Part shown: positions 26,286 to 36,611 of the stretch, piece after piece
Numbering within the stretch: position 1 is the first letter of the stretch
Layout of the letters: each line of letters starts with the position of its first letter
Assembly: GCA_029213045.1 (NCBI GenBank)
Contig: JARGPN010000008.1
Span: 31,578 to 95,577 of the forward strand
From: Alcanivoracaceae bacterium
Lineage (GTDB): Bacteria > Pseudomonadota > Gammaproteobacteria > Pseudomonadales > Alcanivoracaceae
Length of the DNA stretch: 64,000 bases
Direction of reading: 5' to 3'
Notes under the pieces: generated by a model
What the model was told of the DNA's origin: nothing
Seen by the model: the letters and a program-made list of their open reading frames with translations, nothing else
The model's database searches: none
Translations under genes and position numbers: made by a program

Positions 26286-27392
26286 ATGGCGCGTCAGGGA
26301 CGCTGGGTTATTAAAATCGGCAGTGCGTTGTTGACCAATAATGGTCAGGGACTTGACTGTGCGTTGATGCAAAGCTGGGTTGATCGAATGGTCGACCTGA
26401 AGCGCCAAGGCATTGAAGTGGTTGTGGTGTCGTCCGGTGCGGTGGCCGAGGGTATGACTCGACTTGGCTGGCAAAAAAGGCCCGCGTCTGTGCATGAGTT
26501 ACAGGCTGCAGCAGCGGTTGGTCAGATGGGATTAATCCAAGCGTGGGAGTCGCGCTTTCAAACGCACGGCTTGCACACTGCGCAAATTCTTTTAACCCAT
26601 GATGATTTGTCTGATCGTAAGCGGTATCTCAATGCGCGCTCTACATTAGAAGCGTTAATCGGATTGAATGTGGTTCCTGTCGTCAACGAAAACGACACGG
26701 TAGTAACGGACGAAATTCGATTTGGCGATAACGATACATTGGCTGCCTTGGTGGCCAATTTAGTTGTCGCTGATCGTTTGATTATTCTCACGGATCAAAA
26801 TGGTTTGTATGAGTCCGATCCGCGAAATAATCCTTCGGCAGAAATGATTAAAGAAGCACAAGCGTCTGATCCCCATTTATATGAAGTCGCCGGTGATTCT
26901 GGGAGTGGATTGGGTCGTGGCGGGATGATTACTAAAGTGCGCGCAGCAGAGCTGGCAGCGCGTGGCGGCGCGAAAACAAATATTTGTTCCGGTCGCAGCC
27001 CCGATGTACTTGTGCAAATAGCGAAGGGCGAAAATCCTGGCACGTTGCTGCATCCTGACACGTCTCCTATGAATGCCCGCAAGCAATGGTTAGCAGGTCA
27101 TCTGCAAATGCGCGGAAAACTCATTCTTGATGATGGTGCGGCGAAGCGTTTGCGTGAAACGGGCGCGAGTTTGTTACCAGTGGGTGTGATGCATGTTGAG
27201 GGTGAGTTTTCTCGCGGCGAAATGGTGCTGTGCGAAGATCAGCATGGCGAGCGTATCGCTGGCGGTTTGGTAAATTACGATGCCTGGGAAGCGACGAAAA
27301 TTGCCCGCAAGAAAAGCGGCGAAATCCAGCAAGCGTTGGGGTATATCAACGAAGAAGAATTAATTCATCGTGATAACTTAGTTATTTTTTAA
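26286..27392 (+). CDS. proB: Glutamate 5-kinase
   Basis: A 368-residue amino-acid kinase with a C-terminal PUA domain (about 275-355). [16 protein letters not shown] and [24 protein letters not shown] carry the substrate and ATP sites; GRGGMITKV is the glutamate-binding loop. It catalyses the first step of proline synthesis and is normally feedback-inhibited by proline. obgE-proB adjacency is common in pseudomonads. The ATG has GTAGAGGCGAAT before it. Confidence 0.96.
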   Translation: MARQGRWVIKIGSALLTNNGQGLDCALMQSWVDRMVDLKRQGIEVVVVSSGAVAEGMTRLGWQKRPASVHELQAAAAVGQMGLIQAWESRFQTHGLHTAQILLTHDDLSDRKRYLNARSTLEALIGLNVVPVVNENDTVVTDEIRFGDNDTLAALVANLVVADRLIILTDQNGLYESDPRNNPSAEMIKEAQASDPHLYEVAGDSGSGLGRGGMITKVRAAELAARGGAKTNICSGRSPDVLVQIAKGENPGTLLHPDTSPMNARKQWLAGHLQMRGKLILDDGAAKRLRETGASLLPVGVMHVEGEFSRGEMVLCEDQHGERIAGGLVNYDAWEATKIARKKSGEIQQALGYINEEELIHRDNLVIF

Positions 27393-27435
27393 TTGGTTTT
27401 GCCTGCTATGAAGATGGCGGGGTAAAGAACCAGGC

Positions 27436-27470
27436 AATAAAAAAGCCGACATAAAGTCGGCTTTTTTATT
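27436..27470. terminator. Bidirectional terminator between proB and rpsT
   Basis: Arms 27436-27450 and 27456-27470 form a perfect 15-bp stem with a 5-nt loop; A6 and T6 tracts give U-runs for both convergent genes. Confidence 0.92.
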
Positions 27471-27485
27471 TCACCAAAGAAGCTA

Positions 27486-27758
27486 TTAGGCAGCTGCGCC
27501 CATTGCTTTGATTTTGGCGTTTAAGCGGCTCTTATGACGAGCTGCTTTATTGTCGTGGAACTTACCCTTACGGGTAGCTTTGTCCAGGACCGATACAGCG
27601 GTTTGGTAAGCTTGGGAAGCCGCCGCCTGGTCACCGGACGCAATAGCCGCGTTTACCTTCTTCAGGTAAGTCCGCACCATGGAGCGCATTGCTGCATTGT
27701 GCTGGCGACGCTTCTCCGACTGACGAGCACGTTTGCGTGCTTGCGGTGAGTTAGCCAA
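27486..27758 (-). CDS. rpsT: 30S ribosomal protein S20
   Basis: A 90-residue, Lys/Arg/Ala-rich helical protein beginning [17 protein letters not shown] after the start. The start codon is TTG (complement of 27756-27758), as in E. coli rpsT, where the UUG start is used in autogenous control. TAGGAGCAGGA precedes it. The same weak start in this distant relative suggests that the feedback is conserved; this is inference. Confidence 0.97.
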   Translation of the reverse strand: MANSPQARKRARQSEKRRQHNAAMRSMVRTYLKKVNAAIASGDQAAASQAYQTAVSVLDKATRKGKFHDNKAARHKSRLNAKIKAMGAAA

Positions 27759-27847
27759 GGTCCTGCTCCTACTGTCTGGTTAATCTGTAAATGCTGTTTT
27801 GGGTTCGCGGCAAGGCTTAAAAGTAGGCCCTGCCCGAAAGGCCCGCA

Positions 27848-27876
27848 ACTATGCCGATGCGTCTAGCTCTTGTCAA
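27848..27876 (-). promoter_or_regulatory. Predicted rpsT promoter
   Basis: On the reverse strand TTGACA (27876-27871), 17-nt spacer, CATAGT (27853-27848). Leader about 80 nt to the TTG start codon. The murJ promoter must lie in the same 201-bp region but is not clear. Confidence 0.6.
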
Positions 27877-27959
27877 GGAACAGACTGCTCTAAGAGCGGT
27901 CCTTTTTATGGCGGTCAGGGCGCGGTTTCGCTACCCTTGCGCGGTTGTTGGAGGGGTGG

Positions 27960-29531
27960 ATGGAGCAGGACACAGAAAAGCAGCCAGCGAAGCGCCGTAA
28001 CGGGCTACTCGCGTCAACCGCGGTCGTCAGCCTAATGACCCTGTTGTCGCGGGTGCTGGGACTGGTGCGAGATGTCGTGCTGGCCCGTCTGCTGGGCGCG
28101 TCCGCCGGCACTGACGCCTTTTTCGTGGCGTTTCGCATCCCCAATTTTCTACGGCGGTTATTTGCCGAAGGCGCCTTTAATCAGGCCTTCGTGCCGGTGT
28201 TATCGGAATACAAGACCAATGGTTCGTCGGCGGCTGTAAAGCTGTTGATAGACAGAGTCGCAGGCACGTTGGGATTGTCCCTCGCGCTGGTGACCGCCGT
28301 GGGCGTGGCGGGAGCGCCAGTCCTTATTACTGTCTTCGCGCCAGGTTTTGGCGACGAACCGCATAAAAGGGCGTTGGCAGTAGAAATGCTGCGACTCACC
28401 TTCCCGTATCTCTTCTTTATTGCGTTAACGGCCTTTGCGGGCGCGATTCTGAATACGTGGAATCGCTTTGCCGTGCCAGCGTTTACGCCTGTGCTGCTGA
28501 ATATCAGTCTGATTGGGTTTGCCCTGTTCGTGGCGCCGACATTTGCAGAGGGGCGCATGGCGGTGGCGCTGGCGTGGGGAGTGTTGGCTGCTGGGATCGT
28601 GCAGTTAGCGTTCCAAATGCCGTTTCTGGCACAGCTCGGGTTAATGCCCAAGCCGCAGTTGGCATGGAAGGACCCGGGTGTTCGAAGAATTCTTAAACTG
28701 ATGGCGCCGGCGATTTTTGGGGTGTCGGTGAGTCAGATCAATTTGCTGTTGGACACCGTTCTGGCGTCGCTGCTGGAAACAGGCAGTGTCACTTGGCTGT
28801 ACTACTCTGATCGACTTACAGAGCTGCCTCTCGGGGTATTTGCTATCGCGATCGGCACCGTTATCTTGCCGAGTTTATCGAAAAAGCATGCAGCGGATTC
28901 TACTGAAGCGTTTTCGAAAACGCTGGATTGGGCGCTTCGGCTGGTAATCTTTATCGGACTGCCCGCTGCGGTTGCACTCGCGGTGATCGCCAAGCCTCTC
29001 CTTTCTACCCTGTTTCAATACGGCGAGTTTGGCGCGAATGATGTGCTGCGCGCATCCCAATCGCTCATGGCCTATAGCGCTGGCGTACTGGCGTTTATGC
29101 TGATTAAAGTCTTGGCACCGGGATTTTTCGCGCGGCAAGATACCAAAACCCCAGTGAAAATTGGCGTGATCGCCATGACGGCGAATATGGTGTTCAACTT
29201 GGCGTTAGTCTGGCATTTGCATCATGCTGGTTTGGCTCTGGCGACGTCGCTGTCAGCGTGGCTGAATGCGTACCTGCTTTGGAGCAGTCTGAAGCGCGCA
29301 GGGGTGTATAAGCCGACACCCGGCTGGCCAATGATACTCACGCGCTTCGCGCTGTCGGGCACTGTAATGGCAGTAGTGCTCTGGTCTTTGGCTAATCATT
29401 TGGGTGATCTGTCGACGGGCGTCGCGCTAGAAAGAGTGGTGAATCTATCGCTGCTAGTGCTTGCCGGCGCCGCCAGTTACTTCGTCAGTCTGGCTATACT
29501 GGGGCTTAGACCTCGTCACCTTCGTCGTTGA
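27960..29531 (+). CDS. murJ: Lipid II flippase MurJ
   Basis: A 523-residue MATE/MOP-superfamily membrane protein with about 14 helices. The conserved LLSRVLGLVRDVVLARLLGAS and TDAFFVAFRIPNFLRRLFAEGAFNQAFVP regions carry the functional Arg residues. It moves lipid II across the cytoplasmic membrane for peptidoglycan synthesis. The start at 27960 is chosen over 27945 because GGAGG(GG) precedes it. The order rpsT-murJ-ribF-ileS-lspA is standard. Confidence 0.95.
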   Translation: MEQDTEKQPAKRRNGLLASTAVVSLMTLLSRVLGLVRDVVLARLLGASAGTDAFFVAFRIPNFLRRLFAEGAFNQAFVPVLSEYKTNGSSAAVKLLIDRVAGTLGLSLALVTAVGVAGAPVLITVFAPGFGDEPHKRALAVEMLRLTFPYLFFIALTAFAGAILNTWNRFAVPAFTPVLLNISLIGFALFVAPTFAEGRMAVALAWGVLAAGIVQLAFQMPFLAQLGLMPKPQLAWKDPGVRRILKLMAPAIFGVSVSQINLLLDTVLASLLETGSVTWLYYSDRLTELPLGVFAIAIGTVILPSLSKKHAADSTEAFSKTLDWALRLVIFIGLPAAVALAVIAKPLLSTLFQYGEFGANDVLRASQSLMAYSAGVLAFMLIKVLAPGFFARQDTKTPVKIGVIAMTANMVFNLALVWHLHHAGLALATSLSAWLNAYLLWSSLKRAGVYKPTPGWPMILTRFALSGTVMAVVLWSLANHLGDLSTGVALERVVNLSLLVLAGAASYFVSLAILGLRPRHLRR

Positions 29532-29541
29532 CCCTTATAAT
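29513..29541 (+). promoter_or_regulatory. Predicted promoter of the ribF-ileS-lspA-fkpB operon
   Basis: TCGTCA (29513-29518), 17-nt spacer and a perfect TATAAT (29536-29541). It overlaps the end of murJ and lies 50 bp before the ribF ATG. Confidence 0.6.
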
Positions 29542-29592
29542 TCGGCGCTTGGCCCACGCGGGCTGCGTCGCGCACTAGGCATTTAGGTATAA

Positions 29593-30528
29593 ATGGAATT
29601 GATCCGAGGTTTACACAATTTACGTCCGCGGCATCAGGGCTGCGTGGCAACCATCGGCAATTTTGACGGTGTGCATCTTGGCCATCAGCAGATTCTTGCC
29701 CAGTTGTTGGCACAGGCGCGCGAACGCGGCGTGAAATCCACGGTGATGTTGTTTGAGCCACAGCCGCAGGAATTTTTTGCGCCGGAATCAGCGCCACCGC
29801 GATTAATGACATTGCGCGATAAAGTTCGTGCTCTGGCCGACGCGGGTGTCGATCAGCTGTTGTGTTGTCGGTTTAACGATGCGTTCCGTAGCCAAACAGC
29901 TGATGAATTTGTACAAAATATTTTAGTGAACGGATTAGGCGTTGAATATTTAGTTGTTGGTGATGATTTTCGTTTTGGTGCTGGCCGCGAAGGGGACTTT
30001 TCCTATTTGCAGAAAGCTGGCCGTGAAAACGGATTTGAAATTACCGATACGCCCACTTGCCTAGTGGACGGTGAGCGCGTTTCAAGCACACGTATTCGTT
30101 CGGCATTGCAAGATGGGAAGTTGGATATCGCTGCGCAATTGTTGGGGCGTCCGTATCGTATTAGTGGTCGAGTTAGGCATGGCGATAAGCTCGGACGACA
30201 GTTGAATACGCCAACAGCAAATTTAGCCATGCGCCGCGTTCAGTCGCCGGTGGCAGGTGTGTATAGCGTGCGTGTTAGCGGCGCTGGATTGAAGCAAGCG
30301 CCGGCGGTGGCAAACGTGGGGACGCGTCCCACAGTGAACGGCACCGATAATCGTTTGGAAGCACATTTACTAAATTTTGACGGCGATTTATATGGCCGCT
30401 ATTTGGAAGTGGAATTTTTGCACTACCAGCGATCGGAATTGAAATTTGACGGGTTGGACGCATTGAAAGCTGCGATTCAACGAGACATCGATAACGCCAA
30501 TTTGTTTTTTGGCATCACTCAGAACTGA
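29593..30528 (+). CDS. ribF: Bifunctional riboflavin kinase/FAD synthetase
   Basis: A 311-residue protein. N-terminal nucleotidyltransferase domain with [11 protein letters not shown] (about residues 22-32) and [11 protein letters not shown]-terminal riboflavin kinase domain with NTPTANLAM and [10 protein letters not shown]. It makes FMN and FAD. Followed 8 bp later by ileS. Confidence 0.96.
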   Translation: MELIRGLHNLRPRHQGCVATIGNFDGVHLGHQQILAQLLAQARERGVKSTVMLFEPQPQEFFAPESAPPRLMTLRDKVRALADAGVDQLLCCRFNDAFRSQTADEFVQNILVNGLGVEYLVVGDDFRFGAGREGDFSYLQKAGRENGFEITDTPTCLVDGERVSSTRIRSALQDGKLDIAAQLLGRPYRISGRVRHGDKLGRQLNTPTANLAMRRVQSPVAGVYSVRVSGAGLKQAPAVANVGTRPTVNGTDNRLEAHLLNFDGDLYGRYLEVEFLHYQRSELKFDGLDALKAAIQRDIDNANLFFGITQN

Positions 30529-30536
30529 AGCTGTTT

Positions 30537-33353
30537 ATGAGCACTGACTACAAGGCAACCTTGAATCTTCCGCAAACAGGCTTTCCGATGAAAGCCGGAT
30601 TGGCGCAGCAAGAACCCGCGCGTTTGGCGCAGTGGGATGACAATAAGCTGTACCAAAAAATTCGGGAAAAATTTGCCGGCCGCGAGAAATTTATTTTGCA
30701 CGACGGCCCTCCGTATGCGAACGGCAATATTCATATTGGTCATGCGGTAAATAAAATTCTGAAAGACATGATTATTAAGTCACGCACATTGAGCGGTTTC
30801 GATGCGCCGTACGTGCCTGGCTGGGATTGTCATGGCCTGCCGATTGAGCACAAGGTTGAGCAAAAAGTTGGCAAAGTTGGCCAAAAGGTTGATGCAAAAA
30901 CCTTTCGTGATGAATGCCGTAAATATGCGGCCACGCAAGTTGAAGGCCAAAAAGCAGAATTTATTCGTTTGGGCGTGTTTGGCGATTGGAGCAATCCGTA
31001 CTTAACGATGAATTTTGAGTTTGAGGCAAACATTATTCGTGCCTTGGGCAAAATTATTCATAATGGTCATGTCACGAAAGGCTTTAAGCCCGTGCATTGG
31101 TGTTTGGATTGTGCGTCTGCACTGGCCGAGGCAGAAGTCGAATACCAAGATAAAAAATCGCCATCCATTGATGTCGCGTTTGCCGTGGTGCATCCCTCGG
31201 ATTTCACGGTGCGTACCGGCGTTGAAGCGAATGCGCCACAAGTGGTGATTTGGACAACAACGCCTTGGACGTTGCCGGCTAACCAAGCGGTGGCCCTGAA
31301 TCCGGAGCTTGATTACGTCGTGCTCACAGGCCAACAAGACGGTGTGACTGTCGAGTACATTGTTGCTGATGCGTTGGCGCAAGCGGTGGCCGCACGTGCA
31401 GGCTTGGAAAACATTTCTGTTTCCCAAGCGTTCAAGGGCGCGGTGCTGGATAACATGCCCGTAGCACATCCTTTTCTTGAACGCGAAGTGCCTGTCATTC
31501 TCGGTGACCATGTGACGATTGATGCGGGTACTGGTTGCGTACATACCGCTCCGGGGCATGGCCAAGATGACTTTATCGTCGGCAAAAAATACGGCCTTGA
31601 CGTAGACAGCCCGCTGCAAGATAACGGACTGTTTCGTGAAAGCCTGCCTTACGTTGGCGGCATGCATGTGAGCAAGGCCAACGAGCCGGTTATTGAAACG
31701 TTAAAAGAATTAAATCGATTGGTTGCGTTGAGTCGTATAGAGCACAGCTACCCGCACTGCTGGCGGCACAAAACGCCGCTGATTTTCCGCGCGACGGCAC
31801 AATGGTTTATTAGCATGGATGCGGCGGGCTTGCATAAACGTGCCATGGAAACCATTGAAGAGGTTCAGTGGTTTCCTGAGTGGGGCAAGGCCCGCATCGA
31901 TGGGATGGTAAAAGATCGCCCGGATTGGTGTATCTCGCGTCAGCGTACTTGGGGCGTGCCTATTGCGTTGTTCGTTCATCGCGAAACCTCAGAGCTGCAC
32001 CCAAACACGCCTGCATTAATTGAGCAGGTAGCACAGCGTGTTGAGAAAGAAGGTATTAATGCGTGGTTTGAACTGGACGCAAAAGAGTTGCTCGGTGATG
32101 ACTCTGATCTGTATTCCAAAGTGCCAGACACACTAGATGTGTGGTTTGATTCTGGTGTAACGCATTTCTGTGTGCTGGACCAGAACGACGCGCTGGCGGT
32201 GCCGGCTGATTTGTATTTAGAAGGCTCGGATCAACATCGCGGTTGGTTTCAATCTTCGCTTCTGACGAGCCTGGGTGTGCGCAACAGCGCGCCATACAAA
32301 ACGGTGTTAACGCATGGCTTTACCGTTGATGAGCAGGGCAGAAAAATGTCCAAATCATTGGGTAACGTGATCGCACCGCAAGAAGTGACTAATGATCTTG
32401 GCGCGGATATTTTGCGGCTGTGGGTTGCAGCGACGGATTATCGCAGTGAAATGAGTGTGTCGAAAAACATTCTCAAACAAATGGCAGATTCGTATCGTCG
32501 TATTCGTAATACCGCGCGTTTCTTGCTCTCTAATTTGAATGAGTTTGATCCTGCGAAAAATGCGGTAGCACCGGATGACATGTTGGCGTTAGATCGTTGG
32601 GTTGTAGACCGCGCAGCACAGCTACAAGATGAAATTATCGAGTTATTTCACAGCTATCACTTTCATCAGGTTTATCAGCGTATCCATCATTTTTGCGTGA
32701 TGGAGCTGGGTAGTTTTTATCTGGACATTATTAAGGATCGTCAATACACCACACAGGCAGACTCGTTAGCGCGCCGCTCGTGTCAAACGGCCATGTGGCA
32801 CATTGCTGAGGCGATGGCGCGTTGGATGGCACCTATTATGTCGTTCACGGCGGAAGAAGTGTGGCAGCATTTGCCTGGCGAACGTGGCGAGTCAATTTTC
32901 TTGGAAGAGTGGTACGCGGATCTTTTCCGTTTGCCTGCAGGCGCGGAGCTTGGTGCTGATTTTTGGCAGCAAGTGTTGGCGGTGAAGCAAGCCGTAAACA
33001 AATCCATTGAAGATGCACGAAATGAAAAAGTGGTTAAGGCAAACTTAGCCGCTGATGCCGTGCTGTATGTTTCCGACGAACTTGATGGGCTGCTCAAGCA
33101 TTTAGGCGAGGAGTTGCGTTTCGTTACCATCACCTCAACGGCATTGTTAAAGCCCTTGTCGGCGGCGCCAGAGGCATTGTCGAGCACTGCGCTGGCCGGT
33201 CTAAAAGTACACATTTCCGCTTCGGCGCATGAAAAATGCGCACGCTGCTGGCATCACCGCGATGACGTTGGCTCTCACGCAGCACATCCTGAACTTTGCG
33301 GACGCTGTATTGAAAATGTCGACGGTGAAGGGGAAGTGCGTCGCTATGCGTAA
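30537..33353 (+). CDS. ileS: Isoleucyl-tRNA synthetase
   Basis: A 938-residue class I synthetase. HIGH motif at 66-69 (after PPYANGNI), editing domain with [16 protein letters not shown] within [11 protein letters not shown], and a C-terminal zinc site CxxC-x(n)-CxxC (CARCWH and CGRC). The gene overlaps lspA by 8 nt. Full length. Charges tRNA-Ile; bacterial (mupirocin-sensitive type) architecture by the zinc finger, stated from family knowledge. Confidence 0.97.
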   Translation: MSTDYKATLNLPQTGFPMKAGLAQQEPARLAQWDDNKLYQKIREKFAGREKFILHDGPPYANGNIHIGHAVNKILKDMIIKSRTLSGFDAPYVPGWDCHGLPIEHKVEQKVGKVGQKVDAKTFRDECRKYAATQVEGQKAEFIRLGVFGDWSNPYLTMNFEFEANIIRALGKIIHNGHVTKGFKPVHWCLDCASALAEAEVEYQDKKSPSIDVAFAVVHPSDFTVRTGVEANAPQVVIWTTTPWTLPANQAVALNPELDYVVLTGQQDGVTVEYIVADALAQAVAARAGLENISVSQAFKGAVLDNMPVAHPFLEREVPVILGDHVTIDAGTGCVHTAPGHGQDDFIVGKKYGLDVDSPLQDNGLFRESLPYVGGMHVSKANEPVIETLKELNRLVALSRIEHSYPHCWRHKTPLIFRATAQWFISMDAAGLHKRAMETIEEVQWFPEWGKARIDGMVKDRPDWCISRQRTWGVPIALFVHRETSELHPNTPALIEQVAQRVEKEGINAWFELDAKELLGDDSDLYSKVPDTLDVWFDSGVTHFCVLDQNDALAVPADLYLEGSDQHRGWFQSSLLTSLGVRNSAPYKTVLTHGFTVDEQGRKMSKSLGNVIAPQEVTNDLGADILRLWVAATDYRSEMSVSKNILKQMADSYRRIRNTARFLLSNLNEFDPAKNAVAPDDMLALDRWVVDRAAQLQDEIIELFHSYHFHQVYQRIHHFCVMELGSFYLDIIKDRQYTTQADSLARRSCQTAMWHIAEAMARWMAPIMSFTAEEVWQHLPGERGESIFLEEWYADLFRLPAGAELGADFWQQVLAVKQAVNKSIEDARNEKVVKANLAADAVLYVSDELDGLLKHLGEELRFVTITSTALLKPLSAAPEALSSTALAGLKVHISASAHEKCARCWHHRDDVGSHAAHPELCGRCIENVDGEGEVRRYA

Positions 33354-33819
33354 TGCTTTATGGCTCGTGCTAAGTGCAGTCGTGATTGCGTTGGACTTGT
33401 GGACTAAATCAATTGCCCAAGCGTCAATTCAGTACGGTGAGTTCATCCCTGTTACATCGTTCTTTAATTTTACGCTGGCCTATAACACGGGCGCGGCGTT
33501 TAGCTTCCTAGCGAATGCGGGAGGCTGGCAGCGCTACTTCTTCACCTTAGTGGCCGTCATAGCAGTATTGATCATGCTGGCATGGTTGCTTCGCTTGAAA
33601 GGCGAACGCATGGTGGCTTGCGCATTGGCATTGGTCATCGGTGGCGCGTTGGGAAATTTATACGATCGCATTGTGCTTGGGCACGTTGTCGATTTTTTAG
33701 ATTTTTATTGGGGCGCGAGTCATTTTCCCGCATTTAATTTAGCGGACAGTGCTATCACCCTTGGCGCAATCCTGTTAATTGCCGATATGCTTTTTTCTGG
33801 TAATAAAAAACATGACTGA
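33346..33819 (+). CDS. lspA: Lipoprotein signal peptidase
   Basis: A 157-residue protein with four membrane helices. The catalytic aspartates sit in [15 protein letters not shown] and [11 protein letters not shown]. It cleaves prolipoproteins after lipidation, for example BamD and the YajG-like protein in this window. The ATG at 33346 lies inside the ileS end; GAAGGGGAAG precedes it. fkpB overlaps its end by 8 nt. Confidence 0.96.
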   Translation: MRNALWLVLSAVVIALDLWTKSIAQASIQYGEFIPVTSFFNFTLAYNTGAAFSFLANAGGWQRYFFTLVAVIAVLIMLAWLLRLKGERMVACALALVIGGALGNLYDRIVLGHVVDFLDFYWGASHFPAFNLADSAITLGAILLIADMLFSGNKKHD

Positions 33820-34288
33820 GAACGCTCCGTTGCGCGTCGGCGCCGATATGCGGGTAACGCTCCATTTCGCCGTGCGACTCATGGACGGTACGGAATTGGA
33901 TTCGACCTTTGGCAAAACACCGGCCTCATTTGTATGGGGCGATGAAAGCTTGTTGCCTGGCTTCGAGAAAGCTTTACGCGGACTCAAGGCGGGAGATCGT
34001 CGCAGCGTGTTTATCGAAGCGAACAAAGGGTTCGGTGAGCATAATCCGGACAACATGCAGCATTTTCGTCGTAAAGAGTTTCCGGCGGATATGGATTTAT
34101 CGGTGGGCGTTGTGGTCAGTTTTAACGATGCCGCTGGGGCTGAGTTGCCGGGTGTTGTCGCGGAGTGCGACGACGAATGGATTAAGGTTGATTTTAACCA
34201 CCCGTTATCGGGGCGCGATTTGACCTTCGAAGTGGAAATTTTGAATGTCGAGCCATACGTGCCTGAACAGCCGGTGCAAATTCGATAA
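33812..34288 (+). CDS. fkpB: FKBP-type peptidyl-prolyl isomerase (SlpA/FkpB)
   Basis: A 158-residue FKBP with the slyD-like insert-in-flap. MDGTELDSTFGKTPASFVWG and LLPGFEKALRGLKAGD are the PPIase core; AECDDEWIKVDFNHPLSGRDL lies after the IF domain. Cytoplasmic chaperone-isomerase. It starts within the lspA stop region (8-nt overlap), so translation is probably coupled. The usual neighbour of lspA and ispH. Confidence 0.94.
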   Translation: MTENAPLRVGADMRVTLHFAVRLMDGTELDSTFGKTPASFVWGDESLLPGFEKALRGLKAGDRRSVFIEANKGFGEHNPDNMQHFRRKEFPADMDLSVGVVVSFNDAAGAELPGVVAECDDEWIKVDFNHPLSGRDLTFEVEILNVEPYVPEQPVQIR

Positions 34289-34438
34289 GTCCGAGTGCAA
34301 GCGATCGGTCTCACCCGTACAATGCAGTCAGCTCTTCTTTTGCGCGTATGCGCAATCAGCTCGTTCATCCGTTAGGCGTCTGATTTAGCCGACAGTGCTC
34401 AAACCAGACACCAGCAAATACTCAATATGAGGCGCTTC

Positions 34439-35371
34439 ATGGAAATTCGATTAGCCAACCCTCGCGGCTTTTGCGCCGGTGTCGATCGTGCTATCGAAAT
34501 CGTCAATCGTGCATTGGAGGTGTTTGGCCCTCCAGTGTATGTGCGTCATGAAGTAGTACATAACCGATTTGTGGTCGACGACCTTAAGGCGCGCGGTGCG
34601 CTCTTTGTCGAAGAGCTGGACGAAGTGCCGGACGATGCCATTGTCGTGTTCTCCGCGCACGGTGTTGCCCGTGTGGTGCAAGATGAAGCGCAGCGCCGCG
34701 AGCTGAAAGTGTTCGATGCCACCTGTCCGCTGGTGACCAAAGTGCATATGGAAGTGATGCGTTACAGCCGTGAGGGTCGTGAGGCGATTCTGATTGGCCA
34801 CGAGGGGCATCCTGAAGTTGAAGGCACCATGGGGCAATATGATCGTGCGAAGGGCGGCGATATTTATCTGGTCGAAGATGAAGACGATGTTGCGGCATTG
34901 GTGGTGCGTAATCCTGAGAAGCTAGCCTTCGTGACTCAAACCACGCTTTCCGTCGATGATACTGCGAAAATCATCGATGCCTTGCGCAACAAATTTCCTG
35001 CCATTCACGGCCCTCGCCGCGAAGATATCTGTTACGCCACCACGAATAGGCAAGATGCGGTGCGCCAGCTCGCGCTGGAAACGCAGTTGGTGCTGGTGGT
35101 TGGCAGCCCTAATAGCTCCAATTCCAATCGCCTTAAAGAGTTGGCGGAGCGCTGTGGAACAGAAAGCTACCTGATCGACTGCCCAGAAGAAATTGATGCG
35201 AAGTGGTTGCACGGCAAACAATCCGTTGGCGTTACCGCCGGTGCTAGTGCGCCAGAAGAGCTTGTTCGCCAAGTGATCGATCGACTGCGCGAATTGGGCG
35301 GTAAAACCCCCGAAGAAATCCCCGGTCGAGAGGAGAATATTCGCTTCTCCATGCCCCGCGACCTACGCTAA
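34439..35371 (+). CDS. ispH: 4-Hydroxy-3-methylbut-2-enyl diphosphate reductase
   Basis: A 310-residue [4Fe-4S] enzyme, last step of the MEP isoprenoid pathway. Cluster cysteines C12 (NPRGFCAGV), C96 (DATCPLV) and C198 ([10 protein letters not shown]); [11 protein letters not shown] is the substrate region. GAGG precedes the ATG at 34439, which gives the family N-terminus ([10 protein letters not shown]); an ATG four codons earlier is less likely. It supplies precursors for IspB. Confidence 0.96.
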   Translation: MEIRLANPRGFCAGVDRAIEIVNRALEVFGPPVYVRHEVVHNRFVVDDLKARGALFVEELDEVPDDAIVVFSAHGVARVVQDEAQRRELKVFDATCPLVTKVHMEVMRYSREGREAILIGHEGHPEVEGTMGQYDRAKGGDIYLVEDEDDVAALVVRNPEKLAFVTQTTLSVDDTAKIIDALRNKFPAIHGPRREDICYATTNRQDAVRQLALETQLVLVVGSPNSSNSNRLKELAERCGTESYLIDCPEEIDAKWLHGKQSVGVTAGASAPEELVRQVIDRLRELGGKTPEEIPGREENIRFSMPRDLR

Positions 35372-35399
35372 AATCCCTGTCGCCTAATAACAAAGTATG

Positions 35400-35419
35400 A
35401 CCTGTGTCACACCACAGGT
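35400..35419. repeat. 7-bp inverted repeat between ispH and the minor pilin operon
   Basis: ACCTGTG (35400-35406) and CACAGGT (35413-35419) with a 6-nt loop, 28 bp after the ispH stop and 145 bp before fimU. No clear U-run. It could be a terminator remnant or a protein-binding site. The rest of 35372-35563 shows no confident promoter. Confidence 0.4.
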
Positions 35420-35563
35420 AGGTAATTTTCCTCGTTAATTCAGCACCTTGCACCGCTCGTTGCCAAGGACATCCCGCCTGTCTCCTTTCGATTGCTGGTG
35501 CAAATGTGCTTGTTAGTCTATGTCTAATCCATTTTTACATTGCTTAAGAAAAAGGGAATTGAA

Positions 35564-36037
35564 ATGCGTTTTGGGTACGGCAGTAGCCGCTTTCAAAAAG
35601 GCTTTACGCTCCTCGAATTGATGGTCGGCATCGGCATCGCGGGCGTTTTACTTGCGGCGGCTGCGCCTAGCTTTAGAACGGCGACCGCTAATTCTGCCTT
35701 GCGCGGCGCAACGATTGATTTGATCACTTCATTGAACACGGCGAGAGGCGAGGCTGTGGCGAGACGCCAAGATATTACTGTTTCAGCGATTGGTGGAGAT
35801 TGGAGCCAAGGTTGGATTATTGATTACGCAGACGCCAATTTGGAAGACTTGGAGTTTCGCCCCGAGGTGGGTGTTCAAGTTATCGGTACCGATACGGACA
35901 TTACCTACAAGCCTAATGGCACAACAGATAGAGCGTCGTTAAAGATAACGGTTTGCGATGGTCGAAGTGGCGAGACTGGTCGAGAAGTTAATGTGAATCG
36001 TATGGGACGCTTAACCAACAAGGAGTTGGCATGTTGA
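35564..36037 (+). CDS. fimU: Type IV minor pilin, FimU/GspH-like
   Basis: A 157-residue prepilin. Class III signal: short positive leader ending at G13, then FTLLELMVGIGIAGVL with the conserved Glu at +5. The C-terminal globular part contains two Cys. It belongs to the minor-pilin priming complex (FimU-PilV-PilW-PilX-PilE with PilY1) that starts pilus assembly. Start at 35564; AAAGGGAATTGAA precedes. pilV overlaps its stop by 7 nt. Confidence 0.88.
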   Translation: MRFGYGSSRFQKGFTLLELMVGIGIAGVLLAAAAPSFRTATANSALRGATIDLITSLNTARGEAVARRQDITVSAIGGDWSQGWIIDYADANLEDLEFRPEVGVQVIGTDTDITYKPNGTTDRASLKITVCDGRSGETGREVNVNRMGRLTNKELAC

Positions 36038-36591
36038 GGAGTCAGCTGCAGCGTTTACCTTTAATGAAGGGCCAGCGAGGAGTTGGCTTGATTGAAGTGC
36101 TTATCGCAACGTTGGTGCTCAGTATCGGGGTGCTTGGCTATGCTGGGCTTCAATTGCGAGCGCTAAATAGCACTGAGGAATCCTATAACCGCACTCAGGC
36201 GACAGCTATTGCAAGGGATGTGGCTGAGCGGATGGCGGCCAACGCCACAATTGATTCTGTGCAAATTTATACGCAGGCCGGAAGTTGGGCGGGCGCGGAT
36301 AATTTCACACGGGATATGCCGGGCAACTGGAATCAGTGCCTAAACACGACCGCATGCAGCAATAGCGACGTGGCAAGAAATGACGTTCTTCAGGCACGTT
36401 GGCAAGCGTGGAATTTGCTTCCGTCGGGTCGCGTGCAAGCTGCTGACTGCGCAGGATCAGGGCTTTCCCCAGCAACCGTATGCGTGGTGGTCTCTTGGGG
36501 TGATTCGGACCCGGGAACATGTAATCAGCAATCGGGCCCTGAATGTGTTGTGTTGGAAATGTACTTAGAGCGAATTGAGCCGAGAACGTAG
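36031..36591 (+). CDS. pilV: Type IV minor pilin PilV
   Basis: A 186-residue prepilin (GspI-like). Leader ends RG at residue 17, followed by VGLIEVLIATLVLSIGVLGY with Glu at +5. AAGGAG before the ATG at 36031 inside the fimU end. Several Cys in the C-terminal part (NQCLNTTACS, CVVLEM). Its stop codon overlaps a possible GTG of pilW. Confidence 0.88.
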   Translation: MLRSQLQRLPLMKGQRGVGLIEVLIATLVLSIGVLGYAGLQLRALNSTEESYNRTQATAIARDVAERMAANATIDSVQIYTQAGSWAGADNFTRDMPGNWNQCLNTTACSNSDVARNDVLQARWQAWNLLPSGRVQAADCAGSGLSPATVCVVVSWGDSDPGTCNQQSGPECVVLEMYLERIEPRT

Positions 36592-36611
36592 TGAAAAAAG
36601 GATTAGTTCAA

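Noticed and set aside
27887..27897. GCTCTAAGAGC palindrome followed by CCTTTTTA as a terminator
   Set aside because: Only a 5-bp stem, and no rightward gene ends upstream of it.
31002..31667. Long 221-codon leftward frame inside ileS
   Set aside because: Lies wholly within the conserved IleRS coding region, has no ribosome-binding site and no family features.
35400..35419. CRP/Vfr site in the ispH-fimU gap
   Set aside because: TGTG and CACA half-sites are 6 nt apart, not the 8 needed.
35372..35563. Sigma-54 promoter for the pilin operon (TGGTGC ... TGCTT near 35492-35508)
   Set aside because: The GG to GC spacing is 9 rather than the strict 10, and the core is poor.
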